A stretch of DNA of 64,000 nt from Prolixibacteraceae bacterium (GCA_028683385.1 JAQUIJ010000016.1:62001-126000); one strand, 5' to 3'; shown: positions 1-9,172, counted from the stretch's first letter. The notes: generated by a model not told the origin, from the sequence alone. Translations and numbers: made by a program.

Positions 1-252
1 TTAAACGCAAATAAAAAAGTCCGGATGATCTATCAGCTTGGAAGTGATTTTACCGGTTTTGAGATGAGTGCCATGCTCGATGATGCAAAAGTGGGCTTGA
101 AATATATCTCTGTCTGGGACCGCATTGCGTTGGTATCCGATCATGAAACGATCAACTCGTTTGCCAAATTCTTTGGGCATTTGATGACCTGTGAGCTACG
201 GATTTTTAGAAACAATGAATTGGAAGAAGCAAAAAGCTGGGTTACAGAATAA
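1..252 (+). CDS. SpoIIAA-like (STAS/SEC14-type) protein, 5' truncated
   Basis: The reading frame is open from the first base of the window, so the start lies upstream; a Met codon at 25 is probably internal. The visible 83 residues include LGSDFTGFEMSAMLDDAK, a WDRIALVSDHE stretch and a C-terminal ELEEAKSWV helix. These match the second half of the small SpoIIAA-like family of about 120 residues, which has a STAS-like alternating strand and helix fold. Members are cytosolic and their function is not established. The next gene, a P-type ATPase, starts about 230 bp downstream on the same strand. The family call rests on pattern recall, not a search. Confidence 0.7.
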   Translation, partial: LNANKKVRMIYQLGSDFTGFEMSAMLDDAKVGLKYISVWDRIALVSDHETINSFAKFFGHLMTCELRIFRNNELEEAKSWVTE

Positions 253-480
253 TGTAACTCGTCTTGAAAGGACTGAATTTTAATAACCGTGGGTTTCACT
301 CACGGCAGAATAAAGAGATGAATCCACAGCCCTGAATGGGCTGAATATTAATCTACTAGAAGTTCAACCCATATCTGGGTGGTGGCTATAAGTACATTTC
401 TTTTCCATCAGGTTCACTGGTGGTTATTCAAATTTTATTGCTTCGGGATAATTAATCGACTTTTCGAAGTGAACTGAAAA
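253..480 (+). other. Intergenic region with small hairpins, no gene seen
   Basis: This 228-bp gap holds no convincing reading frame. It contains two short inverted repeats: CCGTGGG-TTTCA-CTCACGG at about 287-305, and AGCCC-TGAAT-GGGCT at about 329-343. These look like the small dispersed hairpins common between Bacteroidota genes. A lone GAATAATGTAAC at 247-258 overlaps the preceding stop codon and lacks a second half-site and a -7 box. Confidence 0.4.
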
Positions 481-3063
481 GTGAAAAGTATTATGGAAAA
501 CAATTCTGCAAAAAAAAATGCGAAGGACGACCTGAAATCCCTTCCCATGCCCGAACTTCAGAAAAAATTAGGTTCGTCACCTGATGGCCTTTCCCAGACA
601 GAAGCAAAGAAACGTTTAACTCAATATGGCCCCAACGAGATAGAGGAAAAGAAAACTAATATGTTTTTGAAGTTCCTCACTTATTTCTGGGGACCGATTC
701 CCTGGATGATTGAAGCGGCTGTTATCCTATCGGCTGTTGCCCGCCATTGGCCCGACTTTTTTATCATTCTCGTTTTACTTTTGGCCAATGCCACGATTGG
801 TTTTTGGGAAGAACGCGAAGCCGGAAATGCCATTGAAGCACTAAAAGCCAAACTGGCCGTCAAAGCACGTGTCAAACGCGATGGAAAATGGATTACCCCT
901 GAAGCTCGCGATTTGGTTCCAGGCGATATCATCCGCCTTCGGCTCGGCGATATTCTGCCAGCCGATGCACGTTTGCTTGAAGGCGATCCGGTTGAAGTGG
1001 ATCAGTCGGCATTAACAGGCGAATCACTGCCTGCTGAGCGTAAGTCAGGCGAGGCGGTGTTTTCAGGCTCGATTGTTCGGCGGGGAGAAATTGAAGCGCT
1101 GGTTTATGCCACAGGTGCAAACACGTATTTTGGGAAAACGGCACAACTGGTTCAGGAAGCTGCCAGCATCAGCCATTTTCAAAAAGCCGTGCTGAAAATC
1201 GGGAACTACCTTATTATTCTGGCTGTTGCCTTGGTGGCAATAATCATCACGGTCGCCTTAATCCGTGGTGACCAAATTCTAACCACATTACAATTCGCAT
1301 TAGTACTCACCGTGGCAGCAATTCCAGTGGCCATGCCAACCGTGTTGTCGGTGACGATGGCTGTTGGAGCGCGATTGTTGGCAAAGAAAAAGGCGATCGT
1401 CAGTAAGTTGGTGGCCATCGAGGAATTGGCCGGTGTGGACGTACTTTGTGCTGACAAAACCGGCACCCTGACTCAAAACAAACTCACCCTGGGTGATCCG
1501 TTCACTGTAAACAATGTTCCGGCTGATCAGCTTATTCTTTTTGGAGCGTTGGCCTCGCGAGCCGAAAATAACGACACCATCGATCTGGCTGTGCTGGCAG
1601 GTATAAAAGATAAGGACGCCCTGAAAAAATATTCTGTCGAACACTTTCTGCCATTCGATCCGGTACACAAACGCACCGAAGCTACCGTAAAAGATCCGGA
1701 CGGAAAAGAGTTCAAGGTAACCAAAGGCGCGCCTCAGGTAATTCTGGAATTGTCGGCCAATTCAGGAAAAATGAAAGCGGCCGTTGATCAGGCGGTGAAC
1801 GAATTCGCCTCACGTGGTTTTCGTTCGCTGGGCGTTGCGAAAGACGACGGCGACGGCAAATGGCAGTTTATAGGCGTCCTACCTTTGTTTGATCCCCCCC
1901 GCGAAGATGCCAAAGCAACCATCGCAACAGCACTCGCCATGGGCGTAAAGATCAAAATGGTTACCGGTGATGCGCTGGCCATCGCGCAGGAAACAGCCAA
2001 GAAATTAGACATGGGTTCAAACATCGTCGATGCCTCCGGCCTTGGAGATGTGAAAAAGAAAGAATCCGACGAAAAGGCCAAAGCCATTGAGGAGGCCGAT
2101 GGTTTCGCACAGGTATTTCCTGAACACAAATTTCACATTGTGGACGTTTTGCAAAAGCGTGGCCACATTGTTGGCATGACCGGCGACGGAGTGAATGATG
2201 CCCCGGCACTGAAAAAAGCAGATTGTGGCATTGCCGTTTCGGGTGCAACAGATGCGGCCAGGGCGGCGGCAGCAATCGTACTGACCACTCCGGGATTATC
2301 GGTGATTATTGATGCCATCAAGGAAAGCCGCCGCATTTTCCAGCGGATGAACAGCTACGCCATTTACCGCATTGCCGAGACGCTGCGTGTGTTGTTGTTC
2401 ATGACGCTTTCGATCCTGATATTTAATTTTTATCCGGTAACGGCAGTCATGATCGTGATGCTGGCACTGCTGAACGATGGTGCTATCCTGTCGATTGCTT
2501 ACGACAATGTACAATACAAGAACAAGCCTGAAGCCTGGAACATGCACATGGTGCTGGGAATATCTACGGTTTTGGGCGTAATCGGGGTCATTTCTGCCTT
2601 TGGATTATTTTATCTGGGCGAGAAGGTTTTTCATATCGATCGCGACCATATCCAGACGCTGATGTACCTGAAATTATCGGTTGCAGGTCACTTGACGATT
2701 TTTCTGACGCGAACCCGAGGCCCGTTTTGGTCGATCCGTCCGGCAAAAATTTTATGGATAGCCGTGCTCGGAACTCAAATCATAGCAACTCTGATTGCTG
2801 TATACGGAATATTTATGACTCCGCTTGGCTGGGGTTGGGCCGGCTTTGTTTGGGGATACGCCTTGATATGGTTCCTGGTAAATGACCGTATCAAACTGCT
2901 CGCCTACAAGATTTTCGATCCGGTAAAAAAAATACACGCTAATCTCAAACAGGATATTGCTGATCGTGCTTACGAAATTTATGAACAGCAAAGTCATCGC
3001 GAAGGAAATGCCGATCAGGATTGGAACCAGGCTGAACAGGAAATAAAGAAAGAGGAATCATAA
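481..3063 (+). CDS. Plasma-membrane proton-efflux P-type ATPase (P3A)
   Basis: Predicted ATP-driven proton pump of the inner membrane, 860 residues, a full-length member of the plasma-membrane H+-ATPase subfamily. All P-type signatures are present: the actuator loop TGES near residue 179, the phosphorylation motif DKTGTLTQ with Asp near residue 325, and the hinge TGDGVNDAP near residue 567. An N-terminal cation-ATPase domain precedes paired hydrophobic segments (about 55-105 and 240-300), and four or more segments lie in the C-terminal third. The GTG start at 481 gives the longest form; ATG at 493 (MENNSAKK) is an equally plausible start. It stands alone. In bacteria such pumps are often linked to acid or energy stress, which is inference here. 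Homology is very clear; the transported ion is inferred from subfamily. Confidence 0.93.
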   Translation: MKSIMENNSAKKNAKDDLKSLPMPELQKKLGSSPDGLSQTEAKKRLTQYGPNEIEEKKTNMFLKFLTYFWGPIPWMIEAAVILSAVARHWPDFFIILVLLLANATIGFWEEREAGNAIEALKAKLAVKARVKRDGKWITPEARDLVPGDIIRLRLGDILPADARLLEGDPVEVDQSALTGESLPAERKSGEAVFSGSIVRRGEIEALVYATGANTYFGKTAQLVQEAASISHFQKAVLKIGNYLIILAVALVAIIITVALIRGDQILTTLQFALVLTVAAIPVAMPTVLSVTMAVGARLLAKKKAIVSKLVAIEELAGVDVLCADKTGTLTQNKLTLGDPFTVNNVPADQLILFGALASRAENNDTIDLAVLAGIKDKDALKKYSVEHFLPFDPVHKRTEATVKDPDGKEFKVTKGAPQVILELSANSGKMKAAVDQAVNEFASRGFRSLGVAKDDGDGKWQFIGVLPLFDPPREDAKATIATALAMGVKIKMVTGDALAIAQETAKKLDMGSNIVDASGLGDVKKKESDEKAKAIEEADGFAQVFPEHKFHIVDVLQKRGHIVGMTGDGVNDAPALKKADCGIAVSGATDAARAAAAIVLTTPGLSVIIDAIKESRRIFQRMNSYAIYRIAETLRVLLFMTLSILIFNFYPVTAVMIVMLALLNDGAILSIAYDNVQYKNKPEAWNMHMVLGISTVLGVIGVISAFGLFYLGEKVFHIDRDHIQTLMYLKLSVAGHLTIFLTRTRGPFWSIRPAKILWIAVLGTQIIATLIAVYGIFMTPLGWGWAGFVWGYALIWFLVNDRIKLLAYKIFDPVKKIHANLKQDIADRAYEIYEQQSHREGNADQDWNQAEQEIKKEES

Positions 3064-3070
3064 ATGAAAT

Positions 3071-3136
3071 GTGTGAATGATGTAAATATTTTTCAGAATT
3101 GTATAACATTTCAGTTTTCGTCCCTATTTATCTTTC
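3071..3136 (+). promoter_or_regulatory. Regulon element site 1 (no gene close by)
   Basis: Half-sites GAATGATGTAAA (3075-3086) and GAATTGTATAAC (3096-3107) are 21 bp apart, and a -7-like box TATCTTTC lies at 3129-3136. Spacing is the same as at the other sites. No start codon of a convincing gene lies within 50 bp; the next gene begins 327 bp downstream, beyond a repeat element. Confidence 0.75.
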
Positions 3137-3195
3137 AGCAATAAAAAATCTGTTGATGGCATTACAGTTGTGTAAGCCTGGCATTGTCAAGCACC

Positions 3196-3291
3196 GGTCA
3201 CCCTGAACTTGTTTCAGGGTCTCATGCAAGCTGCAGATGCCGAAACCCCGCCTGCTAAGCGAGCGGGCAGGAAGTTCGGCATGACGGTCGG
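3196..3291. repeat. Dispersed hairpin repeat, copy 1
   Basis: A structured non-coding block begins GTCACCCTGAACTT and contains the hairpin CCCTGAA-CTTGT-TTCAGGG. It then has GATGCCGAAAC, a GC-rich CGCC/GGGCG stem and TTCGGCATGACG. Related blocks lie at 17070-17170 and 41150-41201. It resembles a REP- or MITE-like element and has no coding potential I trust. It separates regulon site 1 from the radical SAM gene. Confidence 0.6.
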
Positions 3292-3463
3292 GTAAAAACT
3301 GATTAACACAGCACAAATATGGTTTGATTCATTTGATTTGCCATCTGACAGATTATCATCTGATTGTTTTAAGATTAACCTTCCTCCGAAAAGCCATCCG
3401 TTAAAGGTTACTCCTGAATATTTCCGGCTAAAGCCAATTCTTAAAATTTAAATAAATCGAACG

Positions 3464-4992
3464 ATGAATGTACTATTAGTCTATCCGCAGTACCCGGACT
3501 CATTTTGGAGTTTTAAGAATGTGATGCGTTTTATAGCAAAAAAAGCAACCGTTCCTCCTCTTGGATTGATCACTGTTTCATCCATGTTACCCAAAGACTG
3601 GCATAAAAAACTGGTGGATATGAATGTTTCAACACTTCAGAGCAGTGATCTTGTTTGGGCCGATTATGTTTTCATCAGCGCCATGTACATACAAAAGGAA
3701 TCGGTCGATAAAATCATTGAACTTTGCCTGAAATATGAAGTTAAAATGATTGCTGGCGGCCCTTTGTTTACCCAGGAATACGAAAATTATTCACAAATCG
3801 ACCATTTCATTTTAAATGAAGCCGAGATTACAATGCCACTGTTTTTGAAAGATTTAGCCTCCGGAAAACTGCCGGATAAAATTTACAGGACCGATGAATA
3901 TGCCGATATGAAAACATCGCCGGTCCCAGATTTTGAATTGCTATCCAGAAAAGATTATGTGACCATGAATATCCAGGTTTCGCGTGGATGCCCATTCTCG
4001 TGCGACTTTTGCGAAATAACTTCACTTTTGGGACACAAAGTCAGGATAAAAGCACAAGTCAGATCATAGCCGAACTTGATGCCCTATACCGGTTGAATTG
4101 GCGAGGCCCGATTCTTATTGTTGACGATAACTTTATCGGGAACAAAAACCAGGTCAAGAAAAATTTACTTCCGGCGATGCATGAATGGATGCAAAATCAT
4201 AATAACCCTTTTACATTTAACATTCAATCTTCCATTAACCTGGCCGACGACCCGGAATTGATGTCGCTCATGGCTGAAACGGGCTTTACTTCAACCTTTG
4301 TGGGAATAGAAACACCCGATGAATTATCGCTTTCGGACTGCAACAAAAGTCAGAATGAAAACAGGGATTTACTCGAGAGTGTAAAAAAAATACAGGCAGC
4401 CGGATTACAGGTTACCGCCGGATTTATTGTGGGATTCGACACGGATACCCAAAGCGTTTTTCAAAAACAGATCGATTTTATTCAGAAGAGCGGAATTGTA
4501 TCGGCAATGGTAGGATTATTAAATGCCCCAAAAAATACTGTATTGTACAACCGTCTCAAATCAGAGAATCGTTTAACTAACCAGTCTTCAGGCAACAACA
4601 CCGATTCATCCATGAATTTTATTCCCAAAATGAATCGTGATGAATTATTGGAAGGCTATAAAAAAATCATTCACAATATCTACTCGGCAAAACCCTATTA
4701 CAAACGAATACGTCAGTTTTTACTGAACTACAAAAAAGTTCAGTCCGGACGAAAATCAAGAGGTTTCTCTCTTTTGATCGGATTTCTCAAATCGGTTTTT
4801 GTTATAGGCGTTGTAAATAAGGGCAGAAGCGAATATTGGAAACTAATACTCTGGACACTTTTCAGACGACCAGCACTTATGACTGAGGCGCTGACTTTTA
4901 CGGTTTATGGTTATCATTTTAGAACGGTATACGGTCTTAGAAACAAGATTAAGATAGAGGAATATAACGATAGCTTCGAATACGGAATTTAA
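3464..4992 (+). pseudogene. B12-binding radical SAM protein, interrupted by a frameshift
   Basis: Frame A (3464-4069) encodes a cobalamin-binding-like Rossmann domain (residues 1-150) and the radical SAM cluster motif RGCPFSCDFCEI, which supplies the three Cys for the 4Fe-4S cluster. It then loses register after GHKVRIK. The missing part continues in the next frame from about 4051 as STSQIIAELDAL through VDDNFIGNKN and a DUF4070-like C-terminus to 4992. Joining them needs a -1 shift at the A-run 4048-4051 (ATA AAA GCA read as ATA AAA AGC). The simplest explanation is loss of one A, either a real mutation or a sequencing error. Programmed slippage on A-AAA-G cannot be excluded. The joined product is about 509 residues, near family length. 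Its substrate is unknown. Confidence 0.8.
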
Positions 4993-5105
4993 CGCGGGCA
5001 AGTCCTATTCCAGAAATTTCTGATCCAGATTAACAAACTTCATATTGGATGTAAGATTCATATATTCAAGCATATAAATTTTAATTAATTAAAAATATTT
5101 ACGAA

Positions 5106-5489
5106 ATGAAATCGAAAAAACAATTAGGCATTTGGATGGATCATTCAACTGCCATTTTATTTGAATCAAACGTTAATTCAACAGAAAATAAAATCATTGT
5201 GGCGCAAGTTGGCGAGCAAGATGAAGCTCTTAATACACGTGATGAAACCTTGATACAAAACAAAGAACAAAACGAACTCTCAGGTTTTTTCAATAGACTC
5301 AGCGAAGTAATCATTAATTACGATGAAGTACTTCTGTTTGGGCCTACCAACGCCAAACCCGAATTAGTAAACATACTTAAGTCTGATCACCATTTTGACG
5401 AGATCAAGATTGAAGTAAAACCGGCTGATAAAATGACCGAAAATCAACAGCATGCTTTTGTCAATGAACATTTTAATACTACTGGATAA
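5106..5489 (+). CDS. Conserved hypothetical protein (possible eRF1/VLRF1-like fold)
   Basis: 127 residues, soluble, no signal peptide. It starts KKQLGIWMDHSTAILFE, a strand followed by a polar turn. A long acidic stretch follows, then DEVLLFGPTNAKPELVNIL and a C-terminal IKIEVKPADKMTENQQHAFV. I recognise this as a protein family widespread in Bacteroidota without a defined function. The DEVLLFGPxxAKxEL segment recalls host-attachment or eRF1-domain-like folds, but that is inference. Its stop is followed at once by the start of the PIG-L gene (TAA-ATG, no gap), so the two are surely co-transcribed with the glycosyltransferase that follows. Confidence 0.65.
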   Translation: MKSKKQLGIWMDHSTAILFESNVNSTENKIIVAQVGEQDEALNTRDETLIQNKEQNELSGFFNRLSEVIINYDEVLLFGPTNAKPELVNILKSDHHFDEIKIEVKPADKMTENQQHAFVNEHFNTTG

Positions 5490-6155
5490 ATGCCCGACAG
5501 AGCAAAAAATCCGGAAGTAGAAAAATCAAAAACGGTAGCACTGATTGTTGCCCATCCCGACGATGAAACCTTATGGGCCGGAGGAACTGTATTGAGCCAT
5601 CCGGAATGGGATTGCTTTGTGGTCTGCCTCTGCCGTGGGAGCGATACCAACCGGGCTCCGAAGTTTTATAAAGCTTTGAAAATGCTGAATGCCGAAGGAA
5701 CAATGGGTGACCTCGACGATGGACCGGAACAAATGCCGCTGGAGGAAAAAATACTTGAAGGTGCTATCCTGAAACTATTACCTCCGCAACATTTCGATCT
5801 GGTAATTACACATGATCCGAAAGGGGAATATACAAGGCATCTCCGGCATGAAGAAACAGGTCGTTCCGTGAAAAATCTTTGGGGGGCTGGCAAAATATCT
5901 GCAACAGAACTTTGGACTTTTGCATACGAAGATGGTAATCGGGAATATTATCCAATACCAGTTAAAAGTGCTGATGTATCCCAGAAACTCACAAAAGATA
6001 TCTGGCAAAAAAAATACGAGGTAATCACCGAAATATATGGTTTTGCGACAGAATGCTGGGAAGCCAGAACGACACCAGCAGCAGAAGCATTCCGCAAATT
6101 CACTGATCCATCTGAAATAGTAAAAAGAATTAATGTTAAAGGAGCTGTATTATGA
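5490..6155 (+). CDS. PIG-L family deacetylase
   Basis: 221 residues with the zinc-binding signature AHPDDE at residues 21-26 and the second metal-ligand region HDPKGEYTRHLRH (His108, His117, His120). This is diagnostic of the PIG-L/LmbE family, zinc-dependent hydrolases that remove N-acetyl groups from sugar derivatives such as GlcNAc conjugates. The protein has no signal peptide and should be cytosolic. It begins directly after the stop of the preceding gene and overlaps the next by the 4-bp ATGA, so it forms a tight three-gene unit with the glycosyltransferase. That pairing suggests a small glycoconjugate or thiol-like metabolite, comparable in logic to bacillithiol synthesis, though the substrate cannot be read from sequence. 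Confidence 0.88.
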   Translation: MPDRAKNPEVEKSKTVALIVAHPDDETLWAGGTVLSHPEWDCFVVCLCRGSDTNRAPKFYKALKMLNAEGTMGDLDDGPEQMPLEEKILEGAILKLLPPQHFDLVITHDPKGEYTRHLRHEETGRSVKNLWGAGKISATELWTFAYEDGNREYYPIPVKSADVSQKLTKDIWQKKYEVITEIYGFATECWEARTTPAAEAFRKFTDPSEIVKRINVKGAVL

Positions 6156-7294
6156 AAGTATTGGTAATGTATGATTATCCGCCGGCACCCGGTGGACTTG
6201 CAACACAAGGAGACCTCCTATACAGAGGGCTTCAGGAAATGGGAGTTGATGTACATGCAGTACATTTCGAATCGGCACAGGAAAAAGAATGGTATTACCG
6301 CTGGTTTAAACCTGATGTAGCAGTTGGAGTTGGCTATTGGGGGTACACACCTAATTTGATTCTTCATCCGCAGCGATATGGAGTTCAACCAGTCCCATGG
6401 TTAGTTGCCGACGGTTACATTGCCAATTATCAGGAAGTGCTAAATGCTCTGCCTCTGATACTGGTAACCTCGAATTGGGTAAAGGAAATGTATGTCAGAG
6501 ACGGAATTGATGGTACTAAAATTGAAGTTTTGCCCGTTGGCTGCGATACCGACTCGTTTAAACCTTACGATAAAAATGATCCCAAAATACAGGCCGTTCG
6601 CGAAGCTTTAGGTGTTACTCCTGATCAACTAATGATTCTGACTGTTGGTGGCGATGCTGCATCGAAAGGTGCACAGGAAGTGATGCAGGCTCTGGCCATT
6701 ATTGATAAGAAAGCGCCCGACTGGAAGTATGTTTGCAAGGTATGGCCACAGCCGCGAACCAAAGCACAAAACCTGCTCGATCTGGAAATGGCAACACAAC
6801 TGGGCATTGAAAAGAATGTTGTTTATACGACAAATAAGATTTCCAGAACATTTATGCCTTACCTATTTGGTGCGTGCGATATCTACGCAGCGCCTTCACG
6901 CCTCGAAGGATTCGGAATGCCACAAGTTGAAGCAGGTGCTTGCGGAAAACCTGTAATCAGCATTAAAGCTATGGGAATGTTAGATACGCTTGTTCAGGGA
7001 AAGACAGCTTTTCTGGCCGAAGTTGCCAAGAAAATTGTAGTAAACGAAGTCATACTCGGAGGCGAATCAGGCTTTGAAGAGAAACACAAAGTGATTTTTG
7101 ATGTACCGAGAACGGTTGATTACCGGGCAAATGTTCAGGAGATTGCCAAATACCTGCTAACACTTATGAACGATGCGACCTTACGCGAACAGATGGGTAA
7201 AGCAGGTCGTGAACGTGTGGTAGAGAATTTTGACTACCGCGTTATTGCTAATAAATTTTTACAGATTATCAGCGATAAATTGGGAATAAAGTAA
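6152..7294 (+). CDS. Glycosyltransferase family 4 protein
   Basis: 380 residues, GT-B fold. The N-terminus MYDYPPAPGGLATQGDLLYRGL is a glycine-rich acceptor-side loop typical of GT4 enzymes. The C-terminal nucleotide-sugar site EGFGMPQVEAGACGKPVIS begins near residue 252, with the conserved EGFGMP/E pair. It has no membrane segment. It overlaps the PIG-L deacetylase gene by 4 bp, so the products probably act in series on one glycoconjugate. Downstream, 74 bp away across a hairpin repeat, lies a GH100-like glycosidase that may belong to the same pathway. Donor and acceptor are unknown. Confidence 0.87.
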   Translation: MKVLVMYDYPPAPGGLATQGDLLYRGLQEMGVDVHAVHFESAQEKEWYYRWFKPDVAVGVGYWGYTPNLILHPQRYGVQPVPWLVADGYIANYQEVLNALPLILVTSNWVKEMYVRDGIDGTKIEVLPVGCDTDSFKPYDKNDPKIQAVREALGVTPDQLMILTVGGDAASKGAQEVMQALAIIDKKAPDWKYVCKVWPQPRTKAQNLLDLEMATQLGIEKNVVYTTNKISRTFMPYLFGACDIYAAPSRLEGFGMPQVEAGACGKPVISIKAMGMLDTLVQGKTAFLAEVAKKIVVNEVILGGESGFEEKHKVIFDVPRTVDYRANVQEIAKYLLTLMNDATLREQMGKAGRERVVENFDYRVIANKFLQIISDKLGIK

Positions 7295-7297
7295 AGA

Positions 7298-7356
7298 AGA
7301 CGGAAGTCAGAAGTCGGAAGCTTTTTCTCCCGGCTTCCGTCTTCGGTCTTCTAACT
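7298..7356. repeat. Inverted-repeat hairpin between sugar genes
   Basis: AAGACGGAAG near 7297-7306 pairs with CTTCCGTCTT near 7334-7343, around a spacer rich in GAAG/CTTC. A related block in inverted orientation occupies 8772-8826, so the two copies bracket the glycosidase gene. It may act as a terminator or processing site, but no clear T-tract follows. Confidence 0.5.
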
Positions 7357-7368
7357 TAAACATACACA

Positions 7369-8553
7369 ATGAAAACAGAAAACGAACAGCAAATAGAACT
7401 GGCAGGCAAAGCCGCTCTTGAAGTCTTACTTCACAATGCCCACGGACCGTTTCACGGACTGCCGCGAACGGCAGGCTGGGGTTATCCGGAGCCCTATACC
7501 CGTGATTTGATGTTTTCCATTCTGGGTATTGCCGTTTCCGGAAATCAAAAATTAATGGAAAGTATTCGGAAAGTGTTGGAAACACTGGCAAAAAATCAGA
7601 CAGAGCATGGGCATATTCCTTCGCTGGTTCACGATAAAGACGATCGTGGTGCGAGTGACACTACCCCACTCTTTTTACTGGGTGTTGGCATCTTCAGAAA
7701 AGTAACTGGAGAATCTGATTTCCTGCACGAAGCCGTTGAAAAATCATTAATCTGGATGGAATATCAAAGCCCGTCGGACCGTTACCTGGTGGCACAGCAA
7801 CCCACCAGCGACTGGCGCGACGAACAATGGGTTACCGGATACGGATTGTTTGTGAACACGCTTGTTTATAGCTATCTCCGAATGCTAGGCAAACACGAAA
7901 GAGCTGACAAAGTTCGTCTGGAAATGAGTCGGTTTACCATTGCAGCCGGGCCGAACCGTCATCATATACCTGAAGGATTGGTTGTAAAGCACAAACCCTA
8001 TTTTGCATTTTGGGCCTATAAAATATACAGCAACGAAAGTTTTGACCTGCTCGGAAACAGCCTTGCTATTCTATCCGGAATGGCTTCGCAATCAAGAGCC
8101 GAAGAAATGATTTCATGGATAGAAACAGAATGTTCCGCGATGAAGGAAAGAGGTGAACTCGCCGTTAATTTGCCACCCAATTTCTTCCCATTTATAAAAC
8201 CTGAAGATACCGATTGGTTGCCTCGTTATCAGCTATTTAATAATCCAGGAGAGTACCATAACGGCGGAATATGGCCTTTTATCTGCGGATTTTATGTAGC
8301 TGCACTGGTGGCTGCAAAAAGATATAAACTAGCAGAAGAAAAGCTTGTGGCGCTCACTCAACTTGTGAAGATTTCAGCCACTGGAACCGTTGAATTTGGT
8401 TTTAATGAATGGATAAAAGCACAGGATGGAAAGCCAAAAGGTCAGGATTGGCAAACCTGGAGCGCAGCACTTTACCTCTACGCAGCAAAATGTGTAGAGC
8501 TTAAAAGCACACCATTCTTTGATGAAATGCGAATTACTAAAACAGAGGAATAG
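7369..8553 (+). CDS. GH100-like (alkaline/neutral invertase-type) glycoside hydrolase
   Basis: 394 residues with an all-helical six-hairpin glycosidase pattern. Motifs in order: YTRDLMFS near residue 44, SDTTPLFLLG near 97, SDWRDEQWVTGYGLFVN near 145, GEYHNGGIWPFICGFYVAAL near 290, and EFGFNEWIKAQDGKPKGQDWQTWSAA near 345. The HNGGIWP block and the DTTPLFLL block correspond to conserved GH100 invertase regions that carry the catalytic acids. No signal peptide is seen, so it acts in the cytosol. Sucrose cleavage is the family expectation, but automated annotation often calls such proteins amylo-alpha-1,6-glucosidase. It may process the product of the upstream glycosyltransferase. Confidence 0.78.
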   Translation: MKTENEQQIELAGKAALEVLLHNAHGPFHGLPRTAGWGYPEPYTRDLMFSILGIAVSGNQKLMESIRKVLETLAKNQTEHGHIPSLVHDKDDRGASDTTPLFLLGVGIFRKVTGESDFLHEAVEKSLIWMEYQSPSDRYLVAQQPTSDWRDEQWVTGYGLFVNTLVYSYLRMLGKHERADKVRLEMSRFTIAAGPNRHHIPEGLVVKHKPYFAFWAYKIYSNESFDLLGNSLAILSGMASQSRAEEMISWIETECSAMKERGELAVNLPPNFFPFIKPEDTDWLPRYQLFNNPGEYHNGGIWPFICGFYVAALVAAKRYKLAEEKLVALTQLVKISATGTVEFGFNEWIKAQDGKPKGQDWQTWSAALYLYAAKCVELKSTPFFDEMRITKTEE

Positions 8554-8833
8554 TATAATCATACCCAAAAAGTAAGTACCGTATTTAAGATACAAAAGCC
8601 CATAACGAAAAGTCTGAAGCCCTTAATCCCCTTAAAAGGTCTTTTATAACTCAGTAAGTTCAACATTCTTTCCTTGAGTCGCAAAAAAATCCCGTTGAAA
8701 AATTACTGAATTCAAACTTTTCGGGATGGGCTTAATTGTCTTTTCACTAGTTGCCAATAAAAAACCTCCGAACTTCCGACTTCGTTCTCCCTTCTTTTGA
8801 CTCCCAACTCCGGTCTTCCGTCTTCTTCAAAAT
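8554..8833 (+). other. Gene-free gap with hairpin repeat
   Basis: No credible gene. The block 8772-8826 is rich in CTTCCG/TCTTC and is the inverted relative of the repeat at 7298-7356. A short CCCTTAATCCCC-AAAAGG segment near 8620-8640 resembles the arm of the hairpin at 20463-20508. The regulon element starts directly after the repeat. Confidence 0.4.
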
Positions 8834-8899
8834 ATGTGAATGATACAACTTTTTTCGATAATCATGTAATACTTATCGTTATGAATAGATTCAACTTTA
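8834..8899 (+). promoter_or_regulatory. Regulon element site 2
   Basis: Half-sites GAATGATACAAC (8838-8849) and TAATCATGTAAT (8859-8870) are 21 bp apart, with the -7 box CAACTTTA at 8892-8899. The start codon of the proline-rich gene lies 27 bp further on. The half-sites are weaker than consensus, but the spacing is exact. Confidence 0.8.
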
Positions 8900-8926
8900 T
8901 CTCCATATCTTCAAACTCAACTTCAA

Positions 8927-9172
8927 ATGGTAACAAATCAAAAACAACTATTCAGACCGTATTCTAGTTATGAAACAAATCAGTTTTTTGCAGAAAAACA
9001 ACATGAAAATCCGCAAGAAGAACCGAACACCCCTGCTCCGGACGAACCAACCGTTCCGGAACAGCCAGATGAAAATCCTAATCCAACAAGTCCCGAACCA
9101 GGCATAGACGAACCAGAAAAGGATGATCCAACCCGTATTGATGAAGAACCTCCAATTTTTAATAAATACTAG
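8927..9172 (+). CDS. Acidic proline-rich small protein
   Basis: 81 residues, not recognised. After a short polar N-terminus the chain is low complexity, built from Pro, Glu, Asp and Asn (for example EEPNTPAPDEPTVPEQPDEN), so it is probably disordered. There is no signal peptide or membrane segment. It lies 27 bp behind a copy of the regulon element and 2 bp before the DUF6496 gene, which makes the two a stress-type operon. The coding status is supported by promoter position and tight coupling rather than by homology. Confidence 0.6.
   Translation: MVTNQKQLFRPYSSYETNQFFAEKQHENPQEEPNTPAPDEPTVPEQPDENPNPTSPEPGIDEPEKDDPTRIDEEPPIFNKY

Noticed and set aside
247-308. A GAATAATGTAAC half-site at 247-258
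   Set aside because: It overlaps the stop codon of the first gene, the position 21 bp later reads AAGG-type sequence, and there is no -7-like box at the expected distance.
3128-3316. Minus-strand 62-residue frame
   Set aside because: It is the translation of a dispersed repeat (3196-3291), overlaps regulon site 1, and has no homology pattern that I recognise.
5041-5090. GGATGTAAGATTC upstream of the gene at 5106 as another regulon site
   Set aside because: The second half-site is off by two bases and degenerate, and no -7 box lies at the fixed distance.
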